Shown: positions 14,390 to 29,300 of the stretch, piece by piece
How the letters are laid out: the number at the start of each line of letters is the position of its first letter
How positions within the stretch are numbered: the stretch's first letter is position 1
Assembly (NCBI GenBank): GCA_003254905.1
Contig: QANU01084176.1
Coordinates: forward strand, 124,001-188,000
Length of the DNA: 64,000 bases
Source of the DNA: Nissolia schottii
Lineage: Eukaryota > Streptophyta > Magnoliopsida > Fabales > Fabaceae
Reading direction: 5' to 3'
Program-made: the position numbers and the translations under genes
The notes under the pieces: generated by a model
What the model was told of the DNA's origin: nothing
The model's database searches: none
The model's input: only the letters and a program-made list of their open reading frames with translations

Positions 14390-17300
14390 GCTAGAAAAAA
14401 TATTAACTTAGAGCTGTCTTCATGGCTGTGCCAATATCAAAACGGTTTCTATAATAACAACATATACCCTTGGGTTGCACAAATAGCAAAATCTTTCCAT
14501 GGTCTAAAATTTTTCTCAATTGCTCAGTTCTGGAAAATGATAAAAATTAAAAACCAAGAGTAGAGCTGAAAATTCAAGTTTACAAACCTAGATTGGTAGG
14601 ATTCATTAAAGCTAGACATCAAATATTCACTCATCGAAAGTAGAGCAGGTCCCAGAGTTGGCCCTGCAGCTTCCACTGCATTAGTTAATGCCTTTTCTGG
14701 ATTAGGGAATTTGTATGAGCTCGGCTTGTACCTTTGAATCCACCCTCCTTTAACATTTTGTGCTACCTTCAACATAATAAATTCAAGTAAAACTCCATCA
14801 GGATGCATTAGAGTCAACTTTTGACAAACAATAACTCCAAAGGCAACAGAAACATGATACGACATTATTTCAAGGAAAAAATGAAATAGAAATCAACAAT
14901 CAGTTACTGACCTTTTCAGCAATAGGCAAAGATAGATTAAAAGGAATTGGACCTCCCCCACCCCCGCCACTCAATAGAGGATTAAAATAAGAAGTTGATA
15001 GGATCAGACCCTGCTGATCAGGATGTGGCTTGAGCTTGAGAAATAGAAGACCAATAAACAAGAAGAGAGCAGGAATCATTAGCTGGAATATAATTGTTTT
15101 GTGGTCTCTCCTAGCAGATATTGCCCTCTTAATTAATAAAGCTTTAGAATGTTGCCAAAATGTTGACCTAGTAATAAGACAACAGCAACAACACTTCATA
15201 CCCAAGAAGTTGATGAAACTTATAACTGTAGCAAAAATCAAACCACAAGCACTTCCCACTAAGCTACATATGGAACTAAGAAACTTCTTGTAATTTCTCA
15301 AAAAACATTTTTTTGTAGATGGATGGTCATAAGAAGCAAGAGAAGCCACAGAGTCAGATATGACGGAATGGTTAATTTCCTCAAAGCATTCAACTCCATC
15401 AGAGTCACATCCTGCAACTCTCAGGAATACCTCCTCCAGGGTTGTAACAGATATACCATAGCTTTCGATACCAAAATTGTCTTTATTACCACTTCCACTC
15501 AATTCCGTGCTCAAAACTGGTTTTTTCATGCAAACTTCAATTTCCCTAAACATCCCCTCAAAAGCTGGTGAAGATGCCAGAGGAAGCCTAAAGGAAATCT
15601 CAGTTCCCACCTGGAGATGCATATCCAGTCAGAAAGGATAAAATGGAATCAACACTCATAATATCATGTATAATTAAGAAAAAACTTATGCAGAGAATTT
15701 ATGAACTGAGTTCTAACTTGATTATGCATTACCTCAAAACTGTTACTAATGAAATCCAATGTTCAAATCTACTTCAGTACACAGTTTTTGCATGCATATG
15801 ATATCAAATGATATAGACAACGAAATCCTTCACAAAACAAAAGGAAAGAGGAAAACTAAGCTCAATGTATTCGCATCTGAATGAGTAGGATGCCAATGCT
15901 GTGAGAAGAGCAACTCAAGCTTCAAGACTTTTAGCTTTGTTCAATTCTAACCCCCCACCAACACCAAAGAATAGACATACTAATTTGTCAATTTCACTCT
16001 TCGTCTATCATGTTTTGGAATTTCATTTATGCAAAAGCTTGCTCAATAGAGAATTGAGTAAGAGACGCTTTTGCGTCTACTTGAGTCTTTCATCTTTCCT
16101 CCAACAACAATAAAAGAATTTGGTCTCTTGAATCTTCGAATGTGTTTCCTTTTAAATCTTATTTTCAGTTCTTTACCAAATCCCCAAAACGAGAATGTTT
16201 TCTTAGACAATTAACACTAATGTGTCATGCTACAAAAGTGCAACCCTCCAACAGCTGGCTTTGTTGCCTACATGAGCCATTTTATGGCTTAAAAAAGGCC
16301 CCGCAGGCACATGGTTTGATTGAATTGTTAAAGCTAGTAAATGCCATCCATCACTCTTCACGGGCACAACCAAAACATCTAAATTATCTGTGTTGGTGAA
16401 TGTAAATGACATTATCATCACTGGTACTTCCATGCCACTTATCCAGCATCTGATTAAAAGGCTCAATGCTGTCTTTGTGTAAAAACAATTGGGCACCCCT
16501 GACCATTTTATTCGAATTGAAGTAAGGCAAGGTGATTACTTCTTCGGTCCTCAACTTTATCGGTCCATAGTAGGAGCTCTACATTATGCCACAACTACTA
16601 AATCCAATATGAGTTTTAGTGTTAAAAGGTGTGCCAATTTATGTCACAACCCTTGGTGCAGCATACTGAAAAGCAGTAAAGAGAATACTCAGGTATTTGA
16701 AAGGGTCAATTCGTCATGGACTTCTTCAACTAGCTAATTCAACTCAGCTATACGCATTTACAGCAATTTGTGATGCTGGTTGGGCCTCTTTGTTACCACT
16801 ACCACTCAATTCTATTCTCACAAATACATGGATCAAGAGAAGGTTTCTGCTAAGACTCTAGTTGTGAATCATATTCTAGCTTCTAATTGGCTAGCAGAGA
16901 CCCTCACTAAGGCTCCCCCTCAACACTAAGATTTAATGAGCCATGCAGCAAACTCATTGCGCCAGATCCTTTTGGGACGGAGTGTTAGAGCACAATTGTT
17001 GTTAGTTTGACCATCTAGCAGGAATTAATTATGATACATTTCCTTTTTAAGATTTAATCTTGACCATACAAATTTAATCGAATGGCTGAAAACTCTCTCT
17101 CACATAAAAAACTCCCTCTCACCCAAATCCCTGTATATGTATATATATTCTTTCATACTCTTACTACACTCCTCCTCTTTATAATAATCCTATAAAATCA
17201 ACATGATCGCAATGAGATGGGGCAAGAGAAGTACCTCGCTTACACAGGTTGCTGATGGAACATGACGGTATACTATATCACCAGCTATAGAAGCAGTAGG

Positions 17301-20300
17301 AGCTGACTGAAAGGACAAGGATAAAAATAAATCAAAATAAAAAAGTAGATAGTGTTTCAGCGATGAAACATCAGCAGCAACTAGAAGAATTAAAAACAAA
17401 ATTATCAGGACTGAACAAACCTTCACAAGAGTTAGAGTATAACCAACCCCGTAATGATGCTTCAAGAAAAGTGAGCTGTCAAATAATATTACAAATAAGG
17501 CCAGAGAAAAAAATGTATAATACAATCATGCCAATATAAGCAGAAAAAAGGTAAATAACCTTTCCACCATTTTGCATCTAGAAATCAAGTTATCAGAGAG
17601 TACAATAACAACAAACTGTAACTTCTTTCAAGGCTTTAAGGATTTCCCTACCGTCCAAGAAGGTAAATAGACCATAAAATTTCATGAAGTTTACAATTTG
17701 AATGGTCAAATATCACACACACATATATAAAGGACCTCCTAAGATAAATGCTAAAAAAACCTGCACATTGCCACAAAATTTTGGCATCATTAGCTTTCAA
17801 ATGAACCAAACAAAATTGCTTAAGAATTAAGTAGGTAGGCCTAACTCAACCCAAAAGCGAGCTCAAGGGGGAGGGATGGCCGACTCTATAGAAAGGTTAT
17901 CTAGGCCCTATCTCTTAGCAATGTGGGATTCTAACACACACTCCTCACGTCCAATACTGCACATTTGGAGCCTCTACATCTGCAGGTGGGTCCACAAGAT
18001 AGGCTTTGATACGATCTTAAGAATTAAGTAGGCCTACCTAAACCCCAAAAGCTAGCACAATGGGGAGGGATGACCAACACTATATAAAGGTTATCTAGTT
18101 CTAATCCCTTAAGAATGTGGGACTCTAACAGCTACAAAAAAGGCATACAAAATCCAATTGGCACAACAAACCACTTATTCAGAAGGAAAACAGCTTCCCT
18201 ACAATGTAAAAATCAAAAGGCTGTTTCTGAACAAATGTTGCACATAACACAAATATCAGGAGAGAGAGTTGAGCAGGGCACACAAATCTACAAGATGTCA
18301 TTAGTAAGCACCCCCCTGTCTAGAGTCTAGACAAAGGACTTAACTTTCAAGTGAGTCTTTGATTTCCAAAAGAACTAGTCAAGAGTAAACCTCTCTATCT
18401 ATTACAAAAAAGTTGTGACAAATAATTATTTTATAGAAATTTTTTTTATTGAAATGAAGAGATAAAGTTACAAAAAGTGAGGAGGATAAAGAATCCTCTA
18501 AACTAAAATGCAGAACAAGCACAAAAAAAAAATGGAAAAATCAATGCACTAGAGCTTTCTAATCCTTCAACATAAAATTTAGAGAAACTCCTTGGAGAAG
18601 GCCATAAGCTTTCAACCAAATTGAAGCAAGTAGCTGAATTTCAAACCAAATTAGTAGTGTCTCCAAAAAATCTCTGTAAAGATACGAATTGTAGCATTTT
18701 TTTTTTTTTATAAAAATGAATTGTAGCATAATTGAAACTTTTATAATAAAAAAAATACTCCTTACATCCACAAATAAAATTTGTCCTCAAATCTTTGTCG
18801 CTTTAGAATTTCAATGCGGTATTAAATATTTGATTCCATGTTTTCCCCCTATTTAATAGAGAAAGAGAATTTAATAGAGAGAATTTGAGAAAAATGAAAA
18901 GGGTAATTTGTCAAGCCAATGTAAATCTTTGTGTATTTTTGTAATATCAATGATTTCTTAATAAGGGTGCAAAAACCTTATAAGACGCTTATTTGTGGAC
19001 GAAGAGAGTAAACTTTATTGGAAGAAGCGAAAAGAGTTTTAAAAAAAAAAAAAGATAACACATCCTCGCAAAAATACAAGATTAACAACCAATTCCTATA
19101 AGCATAAACCATGCGACAAATCATAATTGAAACTTACAATACTAGGTATGTTTCACAATTGGTCCAAGAAATTAAAAAAAAATCTGAGAAAAGGAAGAAG
19201 GAAATTAAACCTTCCACAGCATTTGAGAGAACCATTGGCCATGATAGCTATCCGATCACCTAGTTCATCTGCTTCATCCATAGAATGTGTTGTTAGTAAG
19301 ATTATCCTGCCCTTCTTAATTTTTTTAATTAACTGCCAAGTCAAGCGCATTGAGTATGGATCCATTCCACTGGTAGGTTCATCAAGAACTATAACCTGCC
19401 AGGTAAGACCAACAAGTTCCAGTTTTGTTAAACACATGAATAAAAATAAAATAAAAATTAAAAAAAAATGTGCTTTCAATATGTGTACTACCTTACTGTT
19501 TCCTATCAATGCAATTCCAAGAGACAATTTCCTCTTCATGCCCCCAGAAAGAGAACTCACAACACTGTTGATTTTATCAGCGAGGCCGACCTGTTAATGA
19601 AATATCAGTTATCTAGCATCCCATGTTGATTCATAATCAAACAGAGCATATGATTAGAAGGATAAATTGAGGGAGGGCAATGGCAGGACAATATCTACAT
19701 TGATACAGGAAATCAAAACTTGACGACAAACTGTTAAACAATATAAAACTCAAATTATAGCAATATAAAAGACTATGTACATTGACCAGTTCTTAATACA
19801 GGAGCATTGAGACCAAAACAAATTCTACAGCCCTAATTCTCAAGAAGTTATTATGGAAGGTAAAATATTTATAAGAAACATTCCTTTCGCTCCTTTGGCT
19901 TAACATCCCAGTCCTTGGTGCTTGTAATAGATGTAAACCTTCGTATGCAAGATGCAGTTATGAGATATTTTAAAGAAATAAAATTGCATCCTCGTCATTA
20001 TAGCTTTTGGCCTAACAGCAAGTGTTTGATCCAACAAAATCAATTCAAGAGAATAAGTTTTTAAAAGAGTAGGCCAAGAGTCTTAATGGAAGTCATCAGT
20101 GTACTTATTGATAACCGAATCTTAGGAGCTCTTTACATAAGGCCACACAGGGAAACGTTAAGCTTTGAAATTTGAACAATGTCACAAAGGCGCGACAGGT
20201 CAAAAAGTTCTTGGAGCTAGAAATTGATGAGCGCATATTTATTCCATTTGCGGTGAAAAATAAGTTATAAATATTACCAAACTCACCTCATCAGCCATAT

Positions 20301-23300
20301 TAGTAACAACACCCTCCAATGAGTTTTCATCCGCACCCTTTAATACAGCAAATAGTTCTAAATGCTCTCTCACCTGCATAAAGCCAATGGAGGAATTAGG
20401 CATGTGAATTTTAAAATATAAGTGTTTATTAAAAATAATAAATTAAAAAATATCAGTAACATGGCAATTAAATCAGAAGTCAAAGCAAGGTATCTATCTG
20501 GTTTTGGATGATGATTTTGATTACCAAATAATATTAGAAAAGAGAATAAGTACAAAAGGGGAGAAGTTCTTAGAGAATGAGTGTGAAATACCATGTAAAC
20601 CTGCAGTACAAGCAGTTGCTTAACACAATTAAAATCAATTATATGTTGTAGATTTAAATGCCACATAAAGCTATCTTCCTTGATGTGTGTTATGTGTTGA
20701 GCGAGTTCTGAATCTTTTCCTCATCTATTATTACACTGTTCTGTGGGTTAATCTGTATAAAATAGTTAGTTTGAGTTATGTCGTAGAAGTTTGGAGCAGT
20801 TCCTGTTGACTAGTTTTGTTTGTTGCCTTTAGGAAACAGAAGGAAGCTAAATCCTTGTGGCAAGGCACAGTCTGCCACTATTTGGTGTATTTGATTGAGG
20901 CATAATTCTTGTAGTTTTAATGACAAAATCTCAGACAAGCAAGTCATGCAGGATAGAGTTTATTCTTTCGGACTCTATTTGGACTATATTCTTTCGGACT
21001 CTATTTGGACTATGGTTCATGATTTTTCAGAGGGATTTCTCTTTCATATATGTTCAGAGATTTGAAAGCTTTATTTTATTGATGTTTTTTTTTTCCGTTG
21101 CCTATTTTGTTCCTGTATAGAGGATGTATTGTCCTCCAATATATTTGTGTTCTTCCTTTTTTCATCTTAATAAAATTCTTCTTTTATGGAAGAAAACATG
21201 CACATCCTGGAGGGTAAGAACAAGGAATATATGCACACATAATGTAAATATGGCCTTTTAATACACATAATTGTAATATAAAATGATAAAAAGATACAGT
21301 TAAAATTATATCTTATACAATTGCATATGAGAACGTCACAATAACTCATCAGAATGTGTTCAAAGCCAACTAAAACGAAACAAAGAAAATACTCAATAGA
21401 TTTTCAGGTTATGAATTAGGTGGAAGTATAATGGAAAGATACATTTAGCTATATAAGAAACAATAGTAATTAATGTTAAGATATAAAATTGTTCATTTCC
21501 CTCTACTCAACTGCTTAAAATTTTGGGAGAGATGGTCCTTGACATGGTATCAAAGTCTCTATGACTAAGTGGTCTAGAAATCATTCTTTGCCGCCCCCAT
21601 TCTTCTGAATAAAAATAAGTTGAATTTCAGCACACAATAGGTGGGCATGTGCATTGTCTCCCAGAGAGCTCTTGCATGAGGGAGCAACCCAAGCATGTTA
21701 ATATACAAAATCACTCATTTGTCTCTACCCGATAGCTTAAACTTTTAGTAAGGATAGTTCTTGACCGTTACTATACTTAAAATCAGCATTCAACAAATGT
21801 GTTGACAAAAATAATTAGTCACAGTACAGAGAACAAAACATAAAAGCAAGATTCTACTTACAGTCAATTCAGGAAAGAGTATATCATGTTGTGGGCACAC
21901 ACCCAAAACCTTCCGTATCTCATCCTACAAAACAGGATAATTGCATTTTGAATGAACACGAGACCAACAATCAAATATTTGACAAGAAAGGAGAAATCAA
22001 CCAAAAAAAAAAACTTAGAGCATATACATGTATAGCAGTCTGGCTGCTCAGTGGAGTAAAAGTAGATAGAAAATCCAAATTGACATAAACACAAACATGA
22101 TATACAGCCTTGACAAAACCATGGATTAAGAAGTCAGATTAATTTGTAGCAGCATAAGAACAACTATGGAGTGAGAAGTTGGAATTTTTTTATAGAAGGG
22201 AAATTTTATTAAAAGATAGACATGTTGGATGAGATTTACTGCTGTAATAGCTCCACCTTTAAGGAGCGTTCTTCCCTGGGGAGGGCTAGGTTAGTAACCA
22301 TTTTGGTCTTTGCAATATTATATAATAACTCAAGCAAGAAATTTACTAATTTATTCTACTCTTTCCCACTGCCTCAAACAGTAACCCTTTCCCATTGCCC
22401 ACTGCCATTGCACCCCCACCCTCTTCCTCCTCCCAATGCCACCGCCACCCTCGCACCTCCCTCACCGGCTACCTCAATGACTTGACTCACGCCCCCCACC
22501 GTCATCACCTACAGCCCTGACATCCGATCAACCCCATATATATCGCTTTCCCTTTCTGCTCTCCCCCTCAGATCTGTGTCGCCGCTACTTCCCAGCTTCA
22601 AATCTTTACTGCTACTGCTTTCCCATTCAAATCTGCGACGGATACACAACCAAAGGAGGAGGATCTTCGGTGGGGAAGCAAATAAAGACAAGATTTGTGA
22701 CTCCGCAATGAGATCTTTGGCAAGGAAGCAATGGAGACGCAACCAAGCGCACCGTCGTGGTGATCTTTGACGGGGAAGAAGCGTCACCAGAAGAGGCTAC
22801 ATTGTCGACAATTTTGGTTGGTTCTAGTTCATTTCAACTTGGTTTCGACTTTGTAGGCTGAGATCTGGGAGTTTGTCACATTTTGGAGGTGGGGGCGGGT
22901 GGTTATGTGATGAGTCCAAAATGGTGAATTACATCATGGAAACGTGCGGTTCAAGTGGTGTAACCTAAATGAGAATTTTTTAGAATGTTTGTTTAATGTT
23001 TTTCTAATAAATGGTTATGCCATTCAGTTTTGGACTTTTTAGGTGGAATAAGTGAGAATTAGTGAATTGTTTTGCATTTAGTTGGTTCATAATGAGCAGC
23101 CAATTGTTTAAAATGCTCAGCCATAGGTTACAAAACATCTTTGGCTGAATGTTAATGCAATTATAGTGTATTTAGAGTGGATTTTTGGTTGGGGTTTTTG
23201 GTGAAACCTTTAGGAGTTAATTTTGTGACTTTTGGTATTATGTAACACAAATTGACAAGCTATATAAGGCAGCCAAAGTGTTAATACGAAAATAGAACAA

Positions 23301-26300
23301 GATTCAACATTTTTTTGATTTCTATCAAACTTATTTGTGAGAGTGATTCTCCTAAATTCTTGAGTGATTCAAGAAGTGAGATTTTCAAAGGACTTAACCA
23401 AATCCCTTGTGTGTTTTGTTTCAAATTGGAGTGATTCCAATCTTTTGGTTAGCTATCAAATTCCGCTACCTACATTTCTCTTAGTTTTGCTTTGTAAAAC
23501 TAATTTTTCTAGCCAAGTTCATCAACCAACAAATTGAGAGTTAATTTGTTGAACAACTTGTGTTACTTGAATTTAAACAACAACTTTTGGTTTCACATCA
23601 TTATGGCCAGGAAAGGGGCTGTCCGGGTTGGCGGATAGGAATTTCTCGACATGGTGGCACGTGACAGTAGATGTTGTGGATGTCGTGGTATATGAGAGTG
23701 CCATTGACGAGGCTCATTAATCGGTGGTGGAGGAGGTGCAGTGGTAAGTGGGTTTGGTGATAGAGAAGGAGGAGGTGGATGGGCTAAGGAAGGCGGTGAT
23801 GCCAGCGGAGGGCTTGGGTAGTGGTTCTAGGGAAGAACTTAGGTGGTAGTGCCGGCAGGAGGTTGGGCAGAGGGGGCACCACCATGGGACAATGCGGAGA
23901 AGATGGAGAGTGAAGACAGAGTAACCAAAAAATTTAGGATAGTGTAATGGGTAAATAGGTAATTATAATTTTTACGACAATATAATATAAATATAAATTG
24001 TTTTAAGATTATTTGTGTATGATAAAATAAATGAACCTTGACCGTTAATTATTTTTTGAATGGGTGAGATTCAAGGACCATTTTGTTCCCTAACTCAACC
24101 CTCTGCCATAGAAGTTCTCTCCTTTTTTTGGTTTGCCCGCCCAGTTCCAAGGTTTCGCCTTGACTAATCTGGGTCAACCCGGGTGGCACACCTGGCTGTG
24201 GTGGGGTGAGTCTCCCAACGAGGATAACTGCGTACACAAGGTTTTGAACCCCAGACCTACTTAAGCGATACTAAGTCGCTTACCACTCGGACCAAACCCC
24301 CGTTGGTAGTCTTCTCCTTCTTTGAGATGGCATTGCCAATGCCAGCAGAAAAACATACCATAAGATTTCCAAAATTCCTTCAAGTAAATAATGTCAAAAA
24401 AATATTTAAGGGCTACCATATCAGTCTTGTTTAGAATAGCACATTTTGTGTTCAGAAAAGCTTATAATCAAAATGCTGCAGAGAACTTTTAGCAGAAAAG
24501 CTGATTAATGTCAAATTAATTTTAAATCAAACATGCAGTACATGTTTATAAGATTTGGGAGGAAAAGAGAGGTCAATATTCTCTGGAACTACGCAGTGTT
24601 TGCAATTATGTGGGGAAAAAACTTACAATATCTGATACAATGTTCTTTCCAAACACCAAAGCATCCCCCAATGTAGGAGGAAGAAGACCAACAAGCATTG
24701 AGATTGTCGTACTTTTACCAGCTCCATTATGTCCTACAAAAAAAAAGTGAGTAATTTTCTCCTGGATATATAAAGCTTATTAGTACTAATAAAAGGAAAT
24801 TAGAAGAGTACAGGATATGAAATCCTCTTAAAACAATAAAATCAATAATAATGGCTAATAGTAACAAGGAAAAAAAAAATGCCTTGTAAAGAGAGAGCTC
24901 CTATAGGAATAATAAATAAATTAGACTATGAATGTCAAGCAGAAGTTAAGAAAGAAGGATAACTGCAATCACCTAGAAGAGCAAGAATCTGATGTTCATA
25001 CAATGTAAGCTGTAATGAGTTAACAGCACAGCAATCTCCTTTTTTAGTAGCGTACACTTTATGCAAATTCCTAATCTGAATGCACCTAGAAGTTTTAAAA
25101 GTATATCAGAAAGAGCCAATATATCACATGATAGTACAAAATTGATGCACTAGAATTATATATCATATACCTGCCATCAAGCTCCTGTTGTTTCATGTCT
25201 AAGCTTATCGCTTCCACAGCAGGTCTACAAATATCTTCCCCTAAAAGATATCCATCTGACTCGGAATTCTTACGAGCAATTTTAACTCCAAAATCGGACG
25301 AACAATGTTTTGCAATTTTGTTCTTCCTCCAAAGATCTTTTTGGAAAATAAAGTTCCAGGGATATCGCTGTCCATATTCCCTTGGAAGAACCTTCACATG
25401 AGCAGAGTTTGAACAATTTTATCACTTACAAAAAAAATTGGAATGAGAATACTCTACAGTAAAAAGATAAAAATAAATCAATAGCTGCAAAGATCAAGTA
25501 AACATTTGCTGTAGTTGCCTGGTAAAATTTATATTTGTACGTCCACCATCCAGACACAATAGCCACTGCTTGTTTGTGGCTGAATACGGTTTGACAGACA
25601 TCTCATTTTTGGAAAAGGTATGTAACTAACTTGTACTTTCTTAGGTGTTAGTTCACAAATTATAGCACAATTGTAATAAATTGAGAAAATAAAAATCCTA
25701 AAAGGAATATCAGAAGAGAAGGACAAAACTCTGCAGAAAAGAAAATGTAAAACTTCCAAATTTATGTACGTTTACACAAACATACACACACATACACAGA
25801 GCAAGAGATAGAAGTAAGAATCTATTGACGCAGTATAACAAAAACAATCTAGCAACACTGCATAACTTTATAAGATGACTTTCTCCCAGTTCCTTCCTTC
25901 CACACTTTTCCCCTCTAGTGATACCCAAAATAAAATAAATAAAAATTGTTATACTAAATTGAGACTGTTCTGTCCATCAGTACATCCAAAAATACAATAT
26001 AATATATGATCAAAATAAATGTTATTACAGGAAGAGAATTTTCCTAAATGCCCATTGTTTAATTTTTTTTCAGTAACTGATGGTTTAAAAAAAATCACAG
26101 TAAGTAAAGGAAGAAGAGAAAATTGTCATTACAAGGAACTCTTCTTTTTTTTTTTTTTTTTTTTTTNNNNNNNNNNNNNNNNNNNNNNNNNNNNNNNNNN
26201 NNNNNNNNNNNNNNNNNNNNNNNNNNNNNNAAAAAAAAAAAAAAAAAAAAAACACGAGATCCTCTTATCAAAAACAAGAACTAACAAAAGAAAAAACCAT

Positions 26301-29300
26301 CAATAAAGCAAATCCTTCCAAATCTTTCAACACATCTGAAAGAGAAATCACTCTTTACAAGGAACTCTACTTTTAGATGATATTTTATATATCAATATTT
26401 AAAGTTAGCTTTGATTCAGCTTTTGAATTTGGGAGAGAAAATTGGCAAGCCGTCATTTAGTTAAAAGCCAGTTTGCATTCAACTTTTCACATTCACGCAG
26501 ACATAAGCACAGTTTACACATTATATATGTTTAGAGTGAGAAAGGTAAAATAAACCCAAAATGCATGAAAATACAACCAAAACACTAAGGGCAAAAAAAT
26601 TAAGTACAGGTGCCCACAAATAAGCACAGTTTACACAGTATTTATGTTGAGAACGAGAAAGGTAAAATAAACCCAAATGCATGAAAATACAACCAAAAAA
26701 CTATGGGCAAACAAATTAAGTTTTAAGCAACTGCTTCTCAGGAAGAAAACTATTTACAGGCAACAAAACATTAACAAGAGTTTAAAGCTCAATACATATA
26801 AAACACAAAAGCTGCTCCTTTCTTGAAGTGTCTTCTCAAATATCTAAATTTATATACAAATACATCAGTAAATCTGTCAAGATTTATGTGCCTCTTTATC
26901 CCTTGTAAGCAACAAAAGGTTGAAATGGACTTCAACTAGACAAGTGCCAGGACTCAAAAAGAACTGACACAGAAGAGTGATATAGTACCATTGTAGCCCA
27001 ACTAGTAAGCCTTGAAAGGCACCAAAGTATTGAAAAGGCAATTGTTAAGTGTAATGGGTGAAGGTGGTTTTTTTTTTTTTTTAATTATTATTATCCGGAA
27101 CTGAAAAATTATTCAATACAATAAGGATACACCAAAAAACGGTTACAAAAGATATCCTCTTTATCTATAGTATAGATTTACTCAAACTTTAAAGGATATC
27201 TTGAAATATGGAAGTCATACCTTATCAAAATATAGACCTATTGCACAATATAGCAAGGTATCAAGTATCATCATCAGTAGACATATGGAAAAATTGACTC
27301 CCGATGATTCCTGCAAGATAAATATCTTGGAAATTTTGGACAGAAAAAATGGGTCAAAATAAAAATAGTAAAGGCAAGGTTCATACTGCATAACTCACCC
27401 GCCATATGTTGCTCCAGCGAAGTCCTACATGAGCACGCTCATAATCAGCAAAGTTGACTGACCCCAGAGCAAAGGCCGTAGGTGAAAGTAAAGAAGCAAG
27501 AACCTTCAGTGTCCTGAGCAGGCAACCTCAAACGAATAAACTCTATAGTCAAATATTAAAAATTTTACTACAAATATATTATTTATTTGTAGGAAAAGTA
27601 CTTACATTGAAACCCCCTCATCATTGACAGTGTAATAAGGGAAAAAGGCACCAAGAAAAGAGAGTGTTCCAACAGCTACAGCTGTTTTGGCCCGTTTGAA
27701 AAACGTTGAAATAAAAAATGACAGCGTGATTGCACTAAGGCCAAAAATGAAAAAGTAGGCAAGAACCAGTGTCTTATCACTATACTTGAATAAACTACCC
27801 ATGGTGCAAGCAGTAATGATCCCAGAAGATATTGCAAACTGTAAAGATCAAATTATACAAAAATGAGAACAAAATAATTTATTGATATAGACAAGGAAAG
27901 AATTAAATCATCACATCGTCACTTATGATACGTTTCAACATAAAGAAACTACTTGGCTTAAGGATTTGAATTCCATTAATGGAGCACCCAAGCAATTTCT
28001 TGTAATTTATACCACAGCAGCAATGATTGGCAACCTACCGAAATTTTGTCAGATATATTTTGAGTGGTTTTTTGAATAGATTCATTCATTAAAATTCATT
28101 CATTAATTCATGGAATCTAAATAGTGCACGCTGATCAAATAGTGCAAGCTGATCAAGAGCTTATGCTCTACTAATTTTTCCGATCATGAAAATACAGAAG
28201 GTTCCATTACAAAGGGAGGTGAGGGGAGACATTATACACAACATAGAAACGTTGTACAAGCATAGAAATGGTAATAGTTCCTCCCAACCACTCATCCTCC
28301 CAGGACAGGAAATTGTAATAGTTCCTCTCTCAAGGAAAAGCAAATGACCAAACAGGGGTATATTAGCAAAGTGAACTTCCAGGGACTCACGTGAGTATTG
28401 TCGACATAGCTTGGTAGAGAAAGTTAAACTGAGCTCAAAAATACCAACAGTTTACCCATCCCTGAAACTCTTTCTATGAAATTTAAGTTTGACTGTCTAT
28501 AGACCTTTATCAAGCATGAAAATCCAAACTCAACGTTGACCTCTGGCTTAATTGAAATCACATTTCTAAATATTTTTAATCATAAATTTTGGATTTTAAT
28601 ATTCAAAAAACAAATATAGTGAATTATAACAATTTTTTAAAATATATTAAATTATTAAAATTAATCAATCTCTGATCGAGTCTATCAAGCTCAAAAACCT
28701 GGTATCCATGTTTGGCTTGATTTGATAATTCAGCCTCATATCATACTCGAACTTAATGTCACTGAGCTTCAGATCAAACCAAGATGAATCTATCAAGCTT
28801 ATCAACTCAAATGCCACCCTGATTACGTACAATCCAAGCTTATTCTATTGTGATTGCAATTATTCTTTACCTTTTCTTCTCTTGTTAGTTGTTAGTACGT
28901 TAGCAGTGCTAAGCCATTTCTAAAAGGACACATCAAGATCAACTATCCTAATTAAGATTTTGGGAAGAAGTCCAAAATTGTATTATACCTATATCACTCC
29001 CATTCATTCAGGACCCCTTTGGGCTTGAAGAGTAGACAATATACAAATATACTTTATTGTATACTGCAAGTTAATCTACTAATGAAAAAATAGGACCAGC
29101 ATGGATCAAACTCCTGACCCCTAGATCATAGAAGCACTAATACTATATTAAGAACCAACTCTCCTAAAAGATTAAGCATTTAGGTGAAAACCTAAATATC
29201 GTTTCACGTCACTAACAGGACAAAAGCTGTATTTTGGCATTTTTGTAGCACTTCGCCATCAAAAATATGGGCTGCTGCTTTTGTTTCTGTACAGCTTGAT

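Noticed and set aside
15030-15571. Plus-strand frames of 82-87 codons
   Set aside because: They are antisense shadows of the large ABCA1 exon 21.
22222-22787. GC-rich frames of up to 92 codons on both strands
   Set aside because: Composition explains them. They lie in a repeat-like block of intron 14 and match no family I know.
24240-24301. tRNA gene
   Set aside because: The A and B box words are present, but the sequence does not fold as a cloverleaf with an acceptor stem. It continues as a SINE.
26019-26306. Open frames running through the N gap
   Set aside because: They consist of homopolymer-coded Phe/Lys and undetermined residues.
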